64,000 nucleotides of DNA, taken from NCBI GenBank assembly GCA_950295325.1, contig OX485804.1, positions 52,514,001 through 52,578,000 on the forward strand, given 5' to 3'. The position numbers and the translations under genes are program-made. Positions 47,312 through 59,331 of the stretch are shown here, piece by piece. Origin of the DNA: Polytrichum commune. Lineage: Eukaryota > Streptophyta > Polytrichopsida > Polytrichales > Polytrichaceae. The notes below the pieces were generated by a model that saw only the letters and a list, made by a program, of their open reading frames with translations, was not told the origin of the DNA and searched no databases. Positions within the stretch are counted from its first letter, which is position 1. Each line of letters starts with the position of its first letter.

Positions 47312-47612
47312 GGGCCGCTTCACACTATGGCCGTCCAAGTCGAGAGGCCGTGGGATTGAATGGCCAAACTTTGTTGAGAGTCCAAAGAGATGGGCTGAAA
47401 ATACATAGCCAATCAAATATAGGAATTGGAGCCTTCGGCCCGGCACAGTGTGAAGCCTCCAAAGGCCAGGCTCAAAGTCCAAAGGAAGAAGGAGCATCAC
47501 ACTTTATTCCATGTCCAAAACATCCCCTCCAATCTAACAACCGAAATTTTGTCAAATTTTTAATATTTTATTTAAAAAAAAGAATTGACGGCCTCTCGAC
47601 CATAGTGTGAGT
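47312..47612. mobile_element. GGGCC-ended element, TIR GGGCCGCTTCACACTATGG
   Basis: TAA at 47309-47311, then GGGCCGCTTCACACTATGG, CCGTC and GTCGAGAGGCCG. The inverted mate is GACGGCCTCTCGACCATAGTGTG at about 47586-47610 (quoted here as GACGGCCTCTCG, ACCATAGTGTG), lacking the last GCGGCCC. A further GGGTCGAGAGGCC motif at about 47728 suggests additional copies or rearrangement. Confidence 0.55.
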
Positions 47613-48678
47613 TTCTATTCCTCTCCAACCTAGACTTCCTTCGAGAGTCCGTCGCCTTAGTCAAAAAGTACCTCCATGTAGGCATTTTGGAGAGCGACGG
47701 CCTTTGGACTTTGGCCACTAGTGTGCAGGGTCGAGAGGCCAAATTCTTGGTTTCTTGCAATCTGATTGGTGGAAATCGACGGCCTAAGCCCCCCCGGTGG
47801 CAGGCGGGACAATTTACACTAGAGCTTGAGGGCCCTTAATATACAAATTATCTCAGTGTTCAAGAAGATAGATGGTCCCAACTTGCTTTTACACTCAACC
47901 TTGAGGGACCAAAGCCATTCGGTGGATAGAAACTCTACTTGGAGTCTTACATGGTGTGAGGAAAAGGATCATGTTTCATGGTCCACCGCAACATATAAAC
48001 CTTAAACATTATAGTTCGGGATAATTGGGCAATTTCAATTTATTACTCCTCACCTACACACTCTAAACATCTTTATGCTTAAATTTAGGATGTACTTATA
48101 AGACGTGGCAATACAAATTGTCAAAGTTTTGATTTTCACAAAGGGACTTCCAAGGTCATTTTGGGACAACAAAGGGGTGAACTTTATATAGCAATCAATG
48201 TTTGTCACCCTCCCCCTTTGTAGGTGCTACAAAGCATCACCCTTTTCAATAGACATCACATTTGTGTCCTTGCAGTCATTCATTTGGATGCGTTGACTAG
48301 TTACATACCATTTACGATTTTTTTTTAATAATTTTGATGTTTTCTCCCTTGATTTTTGAACTTAGAAGCAAGGTTGAGGTATTTGGATTCACATTCTCAA
48401 AAGCTTAAGTCAATTGGTAAGTTGCTCATAACTAAAAGTGAAATCCAAAAGATTTAGAGTGGTTGAAGGGTTGTGTTGTGCCACATTTGAGTAAGCTTAC
48501 GATTGCTTCCTTTTAAAATTTGGGCTTGGGGGGTTAAGTAATGTGGGTAGGGTTGAATATGGACAAACATCCAATGACTATTCATCTGAGAGTTGCCCTA
48601 ATTGAAAGAAGTTAAATTGGTCAGTCACTAGGTTAGAGAATAGTCAATCAAACTTTTTCCTACATAGGTAAGATGTTA
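47613..48678. other. Anonymous intergenic DNA with terminus-like motifs
   Basis: Fragments similar to GGGCC-ended elements occur at 47690-47800 (GAGAGCGACGGCCTTTGG). No gene was found. Confidence 0.4.
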
Positions 48679-48780
48679 GGGTTGGTTTACACTACTGACC
48701 AATCACCCGTGATAGTGACCGTGACCGCCGCTTTCCAAAATCTCTCATTGGTTAAGACATGAGTGACATTCCCACTTCAT
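48679..48780 (+). repeat. Unpaired left end of a GGG-ended element
   Basis: TTA (48676-48678) followed by GGGTTGGTTTACACTACTG resembles family H1 termini. I did not find the opposite end. Confidence 0.4.
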
Positions 48781-50642
48781 TTTACACAAAAGTATTGAAA
48801 AAATGGACCATGGGTGACCATGTCGAAAAAATGAATGAGAAAGTAACATGGAAGAGACATAGAAACCTACATGACTAGAGAGAAATAAAAGTTTGGCGGT
48901 CACCCAAATATTACGACGAGGGAAACAAACAATTTATCTTACCAAAAAATAAGATAACCATGTTAGAATACGAAATTGTTTTAACTCTTGTATTTGAACC
49001 AACACATGTGTTTAATATAGTATAATTTTAGCATTTTGGTAGACCATGAAACATGCGTGTTCTTAGATGTTTAAGTTGTCCAAATCTAATCCTTGCTTCA
49101 AGTAGACTAACGTCTTACCTTTTCAAGAAATAAAATAATCACATGTCATGTAATTGAAAAAAAAACAAAGAACACACATGTTTCATGGTCTACTGGAATT
49201 ATCACCATTTGTGTAGAGATATGAAACCAAGAGGAATAGTTGGAGTTTTTTGGAGAGTGCAAAACATAAAAAAAAATTTGCAGCTATAAGTTGTATTGGT
49301 GGCTATGATGAAGCTATGGCCACATTGAATGATAATAATTGTTTGAACATCTTCCCCGTTATCTCAAGTGAGTTATGCCTATTATGAACATTTTTTTGCA
49401 TTTCAACATTAAAAAGTTTGATAACAAAAAATCCTTTAAAAAATTGTATGAGCACATTAGCAAATTTGACGAGGAATGTGAATAGTTTTTGTTGTCATAA
49501 TTGTGACTACTAATTATGAAGTCTAAGTGAACGTCTCTTGAATTTTAAAGTGAAAGTTAAAGATGACTTACAATGGTTGCCTTTAAATACATATATTTCA
49601 CATTTTGGATATGTACACATTAGGATCCATTATATGTTACTTATGAAGATAGGTACACTCACCTTGAGTTCTGTTGTCCAAGGAGAGTGTTCACACATGA
49701 AGACCCAATGATGATTTGCCTACAACAAGTGGGTGTTCTTTGTTATTCCAACATCAAATTTATTTTAAACAAGTTATTCACTAAACATAGATTTATAACA
49801 AATGGGATGAATTTGGAAACAACCAAGGATCATGACTTTTTGAAGTAGATTGGTTTCTCATAGTAGTCCATCTACTATAGTTTAACCCAAAAAGGAGATG
49901 GAAATACCCTTACCATGACCCTTGATTAAACATGACCTCGGTATAGAAGAACGGGCTCCCATTCAAGTCGGTGTATAAACTAAACCCTGATGTTAATTTT
50001 TATTTATTTTTATTAACCCAAAAGGGACTAGGAGGCCTCAACAATTTATAAAGTGCATTTACTAGCCTCACAAAATCTTTTTTCTTGGAGTTTATTTTTT
50101 AATTATTAAGTGTATATGCATCATGCAATTCTACATACCATGGCCATGTGTGCATATTTCCTACATGTAATCTTCCTCAACAACCTTTGATTTTATCTTT
50201 CTTGATTGTGGTATGGTGAAGGTGTCAATGTTCTTGACACGGGGGTCTAGGTCAATTTCAAGCAAGTTATGTAAGTAATGGTTTTGATGAATCAAGTTGA
50301 AGTTGAAGTGAATTCTATTTATACTTCAATCTTGATTCATGATCGCCTTTTGGAAGAGAATGCTTATAAATGAATGTGGTGGAGATCAATGACAACGTTC
50401 TTATTCCAACCATATAGATGCAGTCTAAATTTTAGTCTACGATCCAGTGTGAAGCAACTCTTATTCATGTTGACTGCTAGTTGACATTATCCCTCCTATA
50501 GTCATCTTCGCAACTTTACTTTGCAAGTCACCTCTACATAAAATTTGACACCATACATTACGATATATGTTGGACATGTGGGTTTGAGTGGTATATGGGA
50601 ATGTTTGGAGTTCAGAAAGGACATTAAAAGGACATGTATTAC
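48781..50642. other. Anonymous AT-rich intergenic DNA
   Basis: No gene or element recognised. Frames are short and stop-rich. Confidence 0.45.
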
Positions 50643-51582
50643 CGTAGTTTACTAGCAGGTTCGGCAACTTGCTGCCTAACATTTAATTAAAGTTCAAAAA
50701 GTAGGTTCGACACCTAAAAATAGTATATTCACATTTTCAGCAATTTTCTCTTTTAAATTTTAAAAATTCGGCTTAAATTCATTTTAAATTTTCTATTTAA
50801 GCTTATATCTTGTACATCTCTCTTGCATTGAATGACAACTAAGATGTAAGTGAAGAGATGAGAATGCTCTGTGCTTTATGCAAGTAGAGTGGAGTTGTGT
50901 TCAACAATGCATATGGGATATGTAAACTTTGAGGTGAAGCACCTAGTTAGACTTCATTTTTATAACACGCATAACTTTTGCATAGAGTCTTCAAATGACA
51001 TAAAATTTGTTGGAGGTGAAAGATTACTTGATTTCTAAACTTTTCTTAGACCAACAAAATTCCAAAAAAGTTGATCTTCTATGCACAAATGAGCTCCGAA
51101 AAACTGTTATGAACGCATTTTAATTTTTTGATCTTTACACGGCTGCAATGTTTTGTCCATATCTTTTGCATAAAGACTTATTTTGACACAAAACTTGTTG
51201 GAGGTGGAAGAAGGATTGATTTCTCAACTTTTGTTAGTTGGACAAAATTCTGTAAAACTTCATCTTCTATGCTCAATTGGACTCCAAAAATTTGTGTACA
51301 ACACATTTGAAAAGCCTCACCTAGAATCTTGCTACATCTTAACCCATATTCTTTGTGGACTAATGTAAGTGAGCTTGATTACAAAAGGAGCACCTTCTCT
51401 CCTTCAAAATTCACATATGCTTTTACTGTAAGTAAAACTCCATTGAGAAGTAAAAATTTCTTACTTTTCGGCAATTTTGAAAAATAAATAATTTTATTTT
51501 GGGCAAAAAATGCCAATAATATTCCAAAATTTTAGGCATCTATTTTTAGAATTATTTTGTGCCGAACCTGCTATTTAACTAC
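50643..51582. mobile_element. ~940-bp TIR element (TAGCAGGTTCGGC ends)
   Basis: GTAGTTTACTAGCAGGTTCG at the left and, from the right, GTAGTTAAATAGCAGGTTCG. Subterminal CCTAAAAATAG(T/A) and a GGCAA / TTGCC pair are also inverted. Inside is a tandem duplication of about 145 bp with starts at 50965 and 51158: CTTTTGCATA(G/A)AG, GACA(T/C)AAAA(T/C)TTGTTGGAGGTG, ATCTTCTATGC. No coding is evident. The superfamily is uncertain and flanks show no clear duplication. Confidence 0.6.
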
Positions 51583-52328
51583 GATATCATGAGATACAAC
51601 TTTGTATGCTCAAAATGTATCAACTATCCTAGATTCAATTATCAACACAATTGAGTGGGATTATGTGCCCCTAATGCATGCACTTCCAACTTCACAAACA
51701 CTTATGGCAATTGGATACCATTGTGAAGTGTGTCATTTGGATAATGGTTGCAAATAACATATATTTGAAAGTTGAGACATAAAATTTGTAAGATGTCAAA
51801 GTGAAGATTTAATTTCATTGCAAATAATCACATAGACCGTCCAAAATATGTTAAATATCTAGCAGTGCATATTTTGAACATACTACCCAATCTCATTGCA
51901 AGATGTGTCTTTATGGTGTTTGCTCTTTATTACAAACCCTGCCATATATCAATTAAGGATCTTCTACATGGCAGGTCGTTGTCGTCGTCGGGGGTAGTGG
52001 TAACTTGGTTTTTATTTATTTTTAGTTACATGTCCATGGAATAGGCATAATAAATGCCAACCACCCCCACGACCACACCTTATCCCATCAACCACCCTTA
52101 TCACACCTTATCCCTACTCCGCGTGGTTAACCACCCTTGGAGTGGTTGTACATGCTCATCTGGCATGACTTGAGAGCTTCAAGGCCAAGGTCCACGGAGA
52201 AAGTTGTGGAGACAATCATTTTAACATTGTAATCCAAAGCCAAAAAGGACAATCATCACTTTAATCTCCTTTCAAGAACCAATGATAAACTATGAATTAA
52301 AAAAACCAATGCCACCATCAACCACAAT
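51583..52328. other. Anonymous intergenic DNA
   Basis: A (GTC)n microsatellite-like GTCGTTGTCGTCGTC lies at about 51976. No gene was found. Confidence 0.4.
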
Positions 52329-52741
52329 GCACGGGGAGATCACTCCATTGTCAAGTTGAACACCACATGTGACCAAAAAAAATCTTCTTTTGGTAAGTTG
52401 CACCACCAAAATGGGTCAAAATTTTATCAAATTGTTTTCATGAGTAGATATACACAATACCTATGACATAGTTAAAAGTGGTAACTAAATTTGATGATTT
52501 GTTTTTTTCATAAAACATACCGTTTCTAACTAGAATGACACAAAATTGAACTAAAACAATTACTAAAAATAAATAAAGATGACTAAAAATTTCAAAAAAT
52601 ATATACAAAAGATACTATCAATGGTTATGTATATGTAGAAAAAATATCATAAATTTTAAAATTATATATGGCATGTAATGTAGGGGTAGCAAACTTTGTC
52701 CGCACGTGGTGTCAACTTGACAATGAAGTGACCTCCCCGTG
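52329..52741. mobile_element. TIR element, family C7 (GCACGGGGAG ends)
   Basis: GCACGGGGAGATCACTCCATTGTCAAGTTGA, read in parts (GCACGGGGAGATCACT, ATTGTCAAGTTGA), is inverted at the right end as TCAACTTGACAAT.AAGTGACCTCCCCGTGC. ACCACATGTG against CGCACGTGGT continues the pairing. 413 bp, AT-rich interior. Two fragments at 18.9 and 20.2 kb share its terminus. Confidence 0.65.
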
Positions 52742-54029
52742 CCACAATGACAAGAATTTTACGCACAAGACAAATGTGAATGAATTTTTTTGACTGAAAT
52801 ATATACATAGTTGTGGTTGGGGTAACCAACCACAATCATATTTGTAGTGTAAGTGAACCTTCAAAATATAGTAGGTCTTTGATTAAGAAGAGTGGCCTCA
52901 TAAGGCCCACATACCTTAGGCCGATAAGGTCAACTTGTGTTGCATAACATTACTCAATCTATAGGTTGGGTCCTTTAATAAAATTTATTTGAAAAAAAGG
53001 AAAAAAACTTGCCTCATGGCAACAATAATGAAAGATCATAATCTATGACACAGTAACTAGGCGTGCCCGATTCCAAGGCCGCATGACACGCAACCATGAC
53101 AATTGGACACTCCTAACACAACAAATTTATTATTTAAAAGAAATCAATCATAAAATCTTTGGGGTAGGCCTAGATATTGGATTACCTTCACACAATGACT
53201 AGTATTTAGCCTGAATATATATATATATATTTTTTGAAGATGGCCCAATACTAGTCATTGTATTGTTTCAAAATGACTAGTTTTGGATGGTATTTGTTTC
53301 AATTGAGACCTTTGATTTTTTTTAGGTAGAGATGAACTTTATGTTAGAATCATTGAATTTCATTGGATTTGGACCAAATCTCATGATACACTAGGAAATG
53401 TGCCGCATAGGAAAATAACACTCATATGTACTTGGAAAGCTACGAAAATTCGCAAGGATTTAGTTTATTTTATGTTTAAGATATGTAGAGTTGGGATTGG
53501 TAATTGAAGTTCTTGTAGTTACTCAAAAAAAAATTATAAGATTGAATGTAAAACAGAGTGCTACACATTGCAAGGGCCCTTGAAAAACCACATTTGATGC
53601 AAACATAAATAAGATTCAAGCCTCAAAGGTCCACAATGTAGTTGGAATCTTATGCAAAAAGTCTCGTCCCAATTGGGTCTCATCCCATCATCCATTTGAT
53701 GATGTCAGTAGGGTTAAAATTTGTCTTCAACCACCTACCCCCGCCCATTATACCTTCACAGATGCACTAGTTTCTCATTCACATTGCCACGTAAACATTT
53801 GATATTGTTTTGGATAGCTCATACAAAGGTCAAGATCATATCCATACATTTAGATGCTCAAAAACACCTACACATTTAGTTCTAAATTATCTCTCTTAGA
53901 AACAACGATTTGAGACCAATTTTGAAGAGAATGGTGCTTAGAAATTTAGGAGTTAAGTGGATACATTATACTTTGAAAATTACCTAAAATTCTTGGCACT
54001 AGGGGTGCAACACCATATGGTGTTGAGTA
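52742..54029. other. Anonymous DNA with a solo M2 terminus
   Basis: CATAACATTACTCAA at 52943-52957 equals the family M2 terminus but has no inverted mate nearby. An (AT)n tract lies at 53217-53230, and GACTAGTATT (53199) is inverted at 53248 (AATACTAGTC), bracketing it as a hairpin. No gene was found. Confidence 0.5.
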
Positions 54030-54629
54030 CAGTCTACCCTCTATAAATGTTAACCCTCGGGAGTGGATCAAAGTTAACATTTATAGAGGTGTTAATAGTT
54101 AACAATTATAAATTTATTTTTTTGAGCAATATACAAATCTTAACATTTATAAATATAAGAAATTGTGAAGAGTCCTTGTGAGAGAATACCATTCATAAAA
54201 TTGCAAAGCCAATCAAAACTTTATTCAATATCAAGTTTACAAATCACGGGTGAAGTATGAATCAATGGTTCTTTGGTGAGATTCATCTGCATGCACAACT
54301 TGCAAATATTTCTCAATCTGCACCAACAAACCCACATACTTGGACACATCACATGAACGTGATTCCATGTACCTTCTAATGTATCAACCTCGCCCTAACG
54401 CATGGTGAGAGAGAGGAATGTAACTGGATGTGTAGTTTTTATCATCCATATTATGGTTGTATTTCATTCGTTAACATTTATAGAGTCAAATTTACAAAGA
54501 AGGGAGTACCATTTTGTTAACAGTTAACACGTTTAACATTTATAGTGTGCAATACGTGGGGAGTAGAAGAAAGTTAACATTTAGAGAGGGTTAACACTTA
54601 TAGGTGTAACATTTATAGAGGGTGGACTG
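54030..54629. mobile_element. 600-bp pogo/Emigrant-like element with TA duplication
   Basis: TA at 54028-54029 and 54630-54631 flanks CAGTCTACCCTCTATAAATG and its inverted copy, which reads CAGTCCACCCTCTATAAATG from the right (one mismatch in 20). These ends closely resemble those I recall for plant Emigrant/Lemi (pogo branch of Tc1/mariner) MITEs, CAGT..AACCTCTATAAAT, which also use TA. At least eight copies of TTAACATTTATAGAG-like motifs in both orientations occur within 120 bp of either end. No transposase is encoded. Confidence 0.85.
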
Positions 54630-54954
54630 TAATGTGATGTGAGGATATTCGTATTTTGGATCTTTAGTGCATGATTATGATGAAGATGACTGTCATTGCA
54701 GCTTTTAAGTTCATCACACCCGGAAAGGCCGCCTTTCACTGCTCACAAATTGCAGGTAGTGTAAGTTAATCGATGGTACTTCGTAATTCACTTTGGCTCC
54801 AGCTTATCAAATAATCCATCGCTTTATACGGTCTTCTACCTTCCAAAGGCACAAACCTTTCTTTCTTTTTCTTTCTGACTTACTTGGTACTTACTGCCAA
54901 TGAGTATCAATGGCATATAATAAAATGGCCTGCTAGTTGCCGCTCAATGAGCAT

Positions 54955-55160
54955 GGAGAACCGACTGCTAGTTATAAATGAACCGGTTGAGTTTGAGAAA
55001 TAACCAGTTGAAGTTCATCAAAACTTCAAGAAAATTGAAAAAATACCCATCGTTTTAAAAGAATCTATGGAATATACCTCAAGATTGCAAAGGAAAACCT
55101 AAAGATCACAACATGTACTTGGTTGGACTTGGGAAGCATTAAGATATCGACCAATTATGG
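54955..55160 (-). repeat. Dispersed CCGGTT repeat, family R5 (copy 6)
   Basis: GAGAACCGACTGCTAGTTA, GAACCGGTTGAGTTTGAG, AAATAACCAGTTGAAGTTC, GAATCTATGGAATATACC and ACTTGGTTGGACTTGG occur in family order on the minus strand. Confidence 0.65.
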
Positions 55161-55280
55161 TCAACATCCTCCCATGACATTGTTCCCGTTCTATATTATT
55201 AAAGTGACCATACTTATTGGGAGTGTTGGCTTCTTCAATAAGCGTTAGTAATGATGCCAAATAGGTGTATGTTTTGTAGC

Positions 55281-55596
55281 AAACTACACTAAATAGGATA
55301 TCTAGTGTTGTTACCACCCTACCCTGCTCAACACTAATTTTCAATCCCTTAACAACTAGTGTTAGACATAAATGTGCCACTACCTTCCCTACTGCCACCT
55401 CCCTTATTATATCAATTTTTTTTCATATCCTTACTAACACTAAATTCAAACATGTAACTTCCACATATTACCATAGTGGATATTTAGTGTTTGAGTTTAC
55501 ATTAAATGTTGCTTGCTTTCAAAGGGTTATTGATATTTAGTGTATGCGTTTGTATTTAGTGAATCAAAGACTAAACATCCTATTTAGTGTAGTTTG
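55281..55596 (+). mobile_element. MITE, family A6b
   Basis: AAACTACACTAAATAGGATA at the left and, from the right end, CAAACTACACTAAATAGGAT share the A6 terminus, but the interior (GTTACCACCCTACCCTGCTC) differs from the A6 copies and matches 45066-45175. Internal half-palindromes TATTTAGTGT recur at about 55480 and 55535. No target duplication was identified. Confidence 0.65.
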
Positions 55597-55599
55597 AAC

Positions 55600-56270
55600 C
55601 CACGCCGTCTTGGCCCATTGCACCAGTGCGTATATACTTACGTTCCAAGTTATTCTTGAACCGTCTGTTCAACGTTTCATCATCGTCAACAACCATTTAT
55701 GGAAGTTTGGAACAGTGACTGCATCGGCGACCACTTGCCATTGCCGTAGGTTGTTGAAATGTATACATGATTGCATTAGTTTGGACATGTGCCGTCTTAG
55801 TCTGTCAAATGGATTTGTAAATATTATTTGATGTCTTGGGTCATCCCCGCACCGTCTACTCAACACACTGTCGTCAATGGCCGAATGTTTTGGAACTTTG
55901 GAACATCAATGCATGTGCCATCTCCACCCGTTCCATATGTGTATTAAGATTGATGTCAGGGGTTTTCCCCACACCATCCATTAAGCGTTTTCTTGACAGT
56001 TTCATTGTTTTAGAGCTTTGGAACATTGGATTGTGTCAACGCCTATATGCCCTTGTCATTATAATGTTCTATGTTGAATAGATAATTTGGGCCCATGTTG
56101 TCCCAACCTGTTGCACTGTGGATTAAAATGAATGCCCTAATCATCCCTACCACTAACCGCTCAAAGATCTTTTGTTGGCGAGCATCCATTATGTGACTTT
56201 GGAACAACGTTTGCGTCAACGCCCATGCCATTCCGCCCTTCCAACATGTATACTAGATATGATGGCCCAT
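55600..56270 (+). repeat. Degenerate irregular repeat with TTTGGAACA motif
   Basis: TTTGGAACA(T/G/A) recurs at 55706, 55897, 56017 and 56198, each followed by a short (A/G)TG-rich stretch and GCCAT(T/C) or GCCCAT motifs, with CCCC(G/A)CACC(G/A)TC in between. Spacings of 191, 120 and 181 suggest a decayed higher-order array. A vanished gene is possible but no family is recognised. Confidence 0.35.
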
Positions 56271-56442
56271 GAGTAAAGTATGGAAATAGATTTTAGGGTT
56301 TCCAATAAAGTTGAAAAGTAACTTTTAGGGCTAACAATGTATGTAATAACTTATATTATCCCTACATCTGCAAATTAGTTCCCAGGTCCCATTATAAGAA
56401 TATACTTATTACGCCTAGAATTGTTTAGTTATGTGAGTCTTA

Positions 56443-56589
56443 GGGTTGTTCTACACGTGTAACCAAGGGCCACCATAAAAATTGATTTAGGATTTCTTTG
56501 TGGTCATAGTTTGGTGGTCCGAAGACCATGAAGAGAAAACCACATCATATTCAAAAAGCTTTGGTCACGGGACATAGTGTGAAGCGGAC
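56443..56589. mobile_element. 147-bp GGG-ended MITE with TTA duplication
   Basis: TTA (56440-56442 and 56590-56592) flanks GGGTTGTTCTACACGTG and, from the right end, GTCCGCTTCACACTATG. Inward, TAACCAAGGG against CACGGGAC is weaker. It belongs to the GGGCC-ended group by end sequence and duplication. Confidence 0.65.
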
Positions 56590-56689
56590 TTAGATCGGGA
56601 CATAATGTCTATAATGGAAATCAAAATGTTTAAATACTACAAATTTTTATTTGAATAAAAAATCGAGTTTTGTTGAAATGGATATTGCT

Positions 56690-56965
56690 ACAAATAGCTT
56701 TGATGACATGACTACCTTTGTTTTTGCTAAGAAAATTTATTTGGGTTCTCTTGTCACAAAGTTTGAGTGAACATCAAATATTATCCGTTTTTGGACATGT
56801 AGGACTCCATGTCACTTCCAAATTACTTTTCTCATCCATTTTTTTACATGCTCACTCTTAGTTTTGGTGACCTTGGGTAAAAGGAGTGAGACTGCCACCC
56901 ACTTCTCAACAATGAGAGAATTTAGAAAGCGATGGTTATGGTCACCAATCACTAGTGTAAACATC
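56690..56965 (+). repeat. Dispersed repeat, family P9 (copy 2)
   Basis: Aligns with 29281-29525 over about 250 bp: TTGGACATGTAGGACT, CATGTCACTTCC, TTTTGGTGACCTTG and ACAATGAGAGAATTTAGAAA. Ends are not defined. Confidence 0.55.
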
Positions 56966-57423
56966 ACCTTAGAGGAACTCCGCCATGTTGAAACAAGGGC
57001 CGCTAGCCTAATTGGCAAGTGCATAACCGTGACCACCCTTGCCACGCTTTGGCTTTATTTGAGGGTCATGCCTCCAACATGTGTTGAACGCAGAGAAGAG
57101 ATTATTAGTTAGTCATGGCATGTCTATAATGAACACTTCCAATTTCACATGCACTTTCAGTCGTTGGTTGGGATTGCAAATTGTCTCATCTGGGTAGCAA
57201 TTGGGATGACAAAGATGAAGGTTTCAAGTGTCAAAATTGGAATTGGAATTATAATTTAATTGAAGTCAAAGTGGAAATTTCTCTTTCTCTTTAACATTTT
57301 CACATAGGCCCCTCCTAAGTGTGTTAAACACTGAACTTGGAATAGTGTCCTCATTTGAGCACATACTAGCACGTGTCTTTTATGTGGTTGTCCTTACTTA
57401 CACACCTTGCAACATGCCACTTA
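56966..57423. other. Anonymous spacer
   Basis: No feature recognised. Confidence 0.4.
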
Positions 57424-58012
57424 GGGGTTGTTTACACCATGGATCGTGAAGTCGTCCCAAGGGCATGTAAAATACGTGATTGGATGTTGAACTCATCCCA
57501 GGACCACTTCAGTTTTACACCAAGGAAAAAATGTCAGAGTGACCATGAAGTTCGAGACCCCCAAAAGACATATTTTAAGGCCTACATTATCCATTAACAT
57601 GGTCCAATGGGTTTTGCGGTGGGAGACGCAAAATAGGTGCTCTAGTAGAAAAATGCAAGGGCCCATGGCAGAGAAATGTTGTTATAATGATTTCTTAAAT
57701 GACTATTTTATTTTGTGGGGGGGGGAGGGGAAAGAGAAGATGAAGACAAGAGAAGACAAGAGAATGGTCAAACATGATTTTTTCAAAAATGTATTTTTTA
57801 GTCATATGTTGAAAAAAAAACCAGCACATTCAATTTTTGGTGCATGGTCATTCCTCTTGGTCCACACTTGGTTCACACTTAGTGAGGGGCCCAAAAACTT
57901 TGTAAATTGCTTTTGAAGAAATCAGACCATGAAAGTTAAACCACAAAGTTGGGCCATGGAAAAAGGCTATTTTTCATAGTCCGACTATATGGTCCATGGT
58001 GTAAACCGGCCC
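57424..58012. mobile_element. GGGCC-ended MITE, family H1, with TTA duplication
   Basis: TTA at 57421-57423 and 58013-58015. Ends: GGGGTTGTTTACACCATGG and, from the other strand, GGGCCGGTTTACACCATGG. The interior is the reverse of 6471-6894 (for example CATTCCTCTTGGTCCA, GTCGTCCCAAGGGC, GACCCCCAAAAGACAT). A G10 run with GGGGAGGGG lies at about 57717. A frame of 125 codons (57539-57916) is a by-product. Confidence 0.85.
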
Positions 58013-58015
58013 TTA

Positions 58016-59331
58016 CTTACACGGTTTGCATAAGAGCCTTCTTTACACTCTTGTAGAATCCGGTTGTGAGGATTGGGAAACACTTGATAAATTTATATTA
58101 GTGACGACCAACTACACTTAGGAGGCCACAACACTGCAGTGACCAAACAAGGTGTTTAAGTTATGTTAAGGGTGAATGGGGACATTGTATAGAAAGCAAA
58201 GGAGGTCTACACTCACATGTGCAATTAGGTTGCCCTTGTGAATATTCCCATTTTTCATAATTGGAAATGAAGTATTGTTGTTGGAATTATGACTACTCAT
58301 TCTAATGCATCGAATATGGCAACCATTATGTCCTTGTATATATATCAAAAAATAGAACCATTTGAAAGTATTTCACTGCAGTGATTCAAAGTTCACTCCC
58401 AACATGTTCTTGATTTAGGTGGTGCCCAAAATTGATTTGTTTGGTGTGGATTGGGGAGGGGGTGGGGGGGATACTTTGCCTTTCAACATTCACACATGAA
58501 TGCACTCATTGTTTAGTAGACATATAGATCAAATTAAAATTTGAAACCATTTCAATCGTACTTGGATCTTTCTACAAGCACTTGCCTTGATGCCAAAGGC
58601 ATCTCTAATGTCCAAAAACATACCCCAAATTTCCACATGTCACCATGTCTATCAATAAAGTAAAAAAAAAAGTCATTAAATTCATTAAATTTTGGCGTGC
58701 ATGTAAAACCTTACAAGACTGACTCCCCATATTTTATAAATCGTTATTTGGGTTTAAGACAAAGGTCTTGAACCTAATAAAAATTGTGTAATTGTCAAAA
58801 ATGATCTTCTAGTGTTTTAAAAGTAAGGTGTCATGATTTTGGAAGGGTTCGAATCTCCTAGTTTGCATGATGGAACAAACAATCATATAAGTAGACCAAA
58901 AGATCCCCCACTAGGGTAGAATTAAACAACAAGAAACCGAGGTCAAGCCTCATTACAACGGCTCCAAGGGTGAGAATTAACCGAAGCCAAAACCCACAAA
59001 CAACATGAGCTACCAAAACAACACGAGAACCACCCATGACATGCAAGAACTATCAAAACCAACTCTCCAAGAGCGCCCAACTAAGAGCACCGCGCAAGCT
59101 AGCCGAGGAGAAAGCGTTTGGGTTGACATTGAACTTAAGCTTTATATCTCCCTTAGAAACATAAGCTCAATTGCCCACTCATGTCTTGAGCACTAGGCTT
59201 GCAATGAGGGAAGTGGAGATCCTAAGATCCCCGCACTAGCTTCCTACACCGGCTCATAACGTTCTTCATCTTGAGTTTCACACCTAGTATTCATATTTTA
59301 ATGAAGAGCTCATTAACTTCACTCTTAAATC
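58016..59331. other. Anonymous intergenic DNA
   Basis: No gene or element recognised. Frames are under 65 codons. Confidence 0.45.

Noticed and set aside
46938-47408. 156-codon open frame on the + strand
   Set aside because: It crosses from a foldback MITE through a spacer into another GGGCC-ended element, so it cannot be one gene of a single origin.
49240-49900. A possible copia-type or hAT-type coding remnant
   Set aside because: Frames are very short and no domain motif could be read in either direction.
55600-56270. A decayed gene suggested by recurring TTTGGAACA and CCATGCCATT motifs
   Set aside because: Spacing is irregular, frames shift between copies, and no family match was seen. 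Described as a degenerate repeat.
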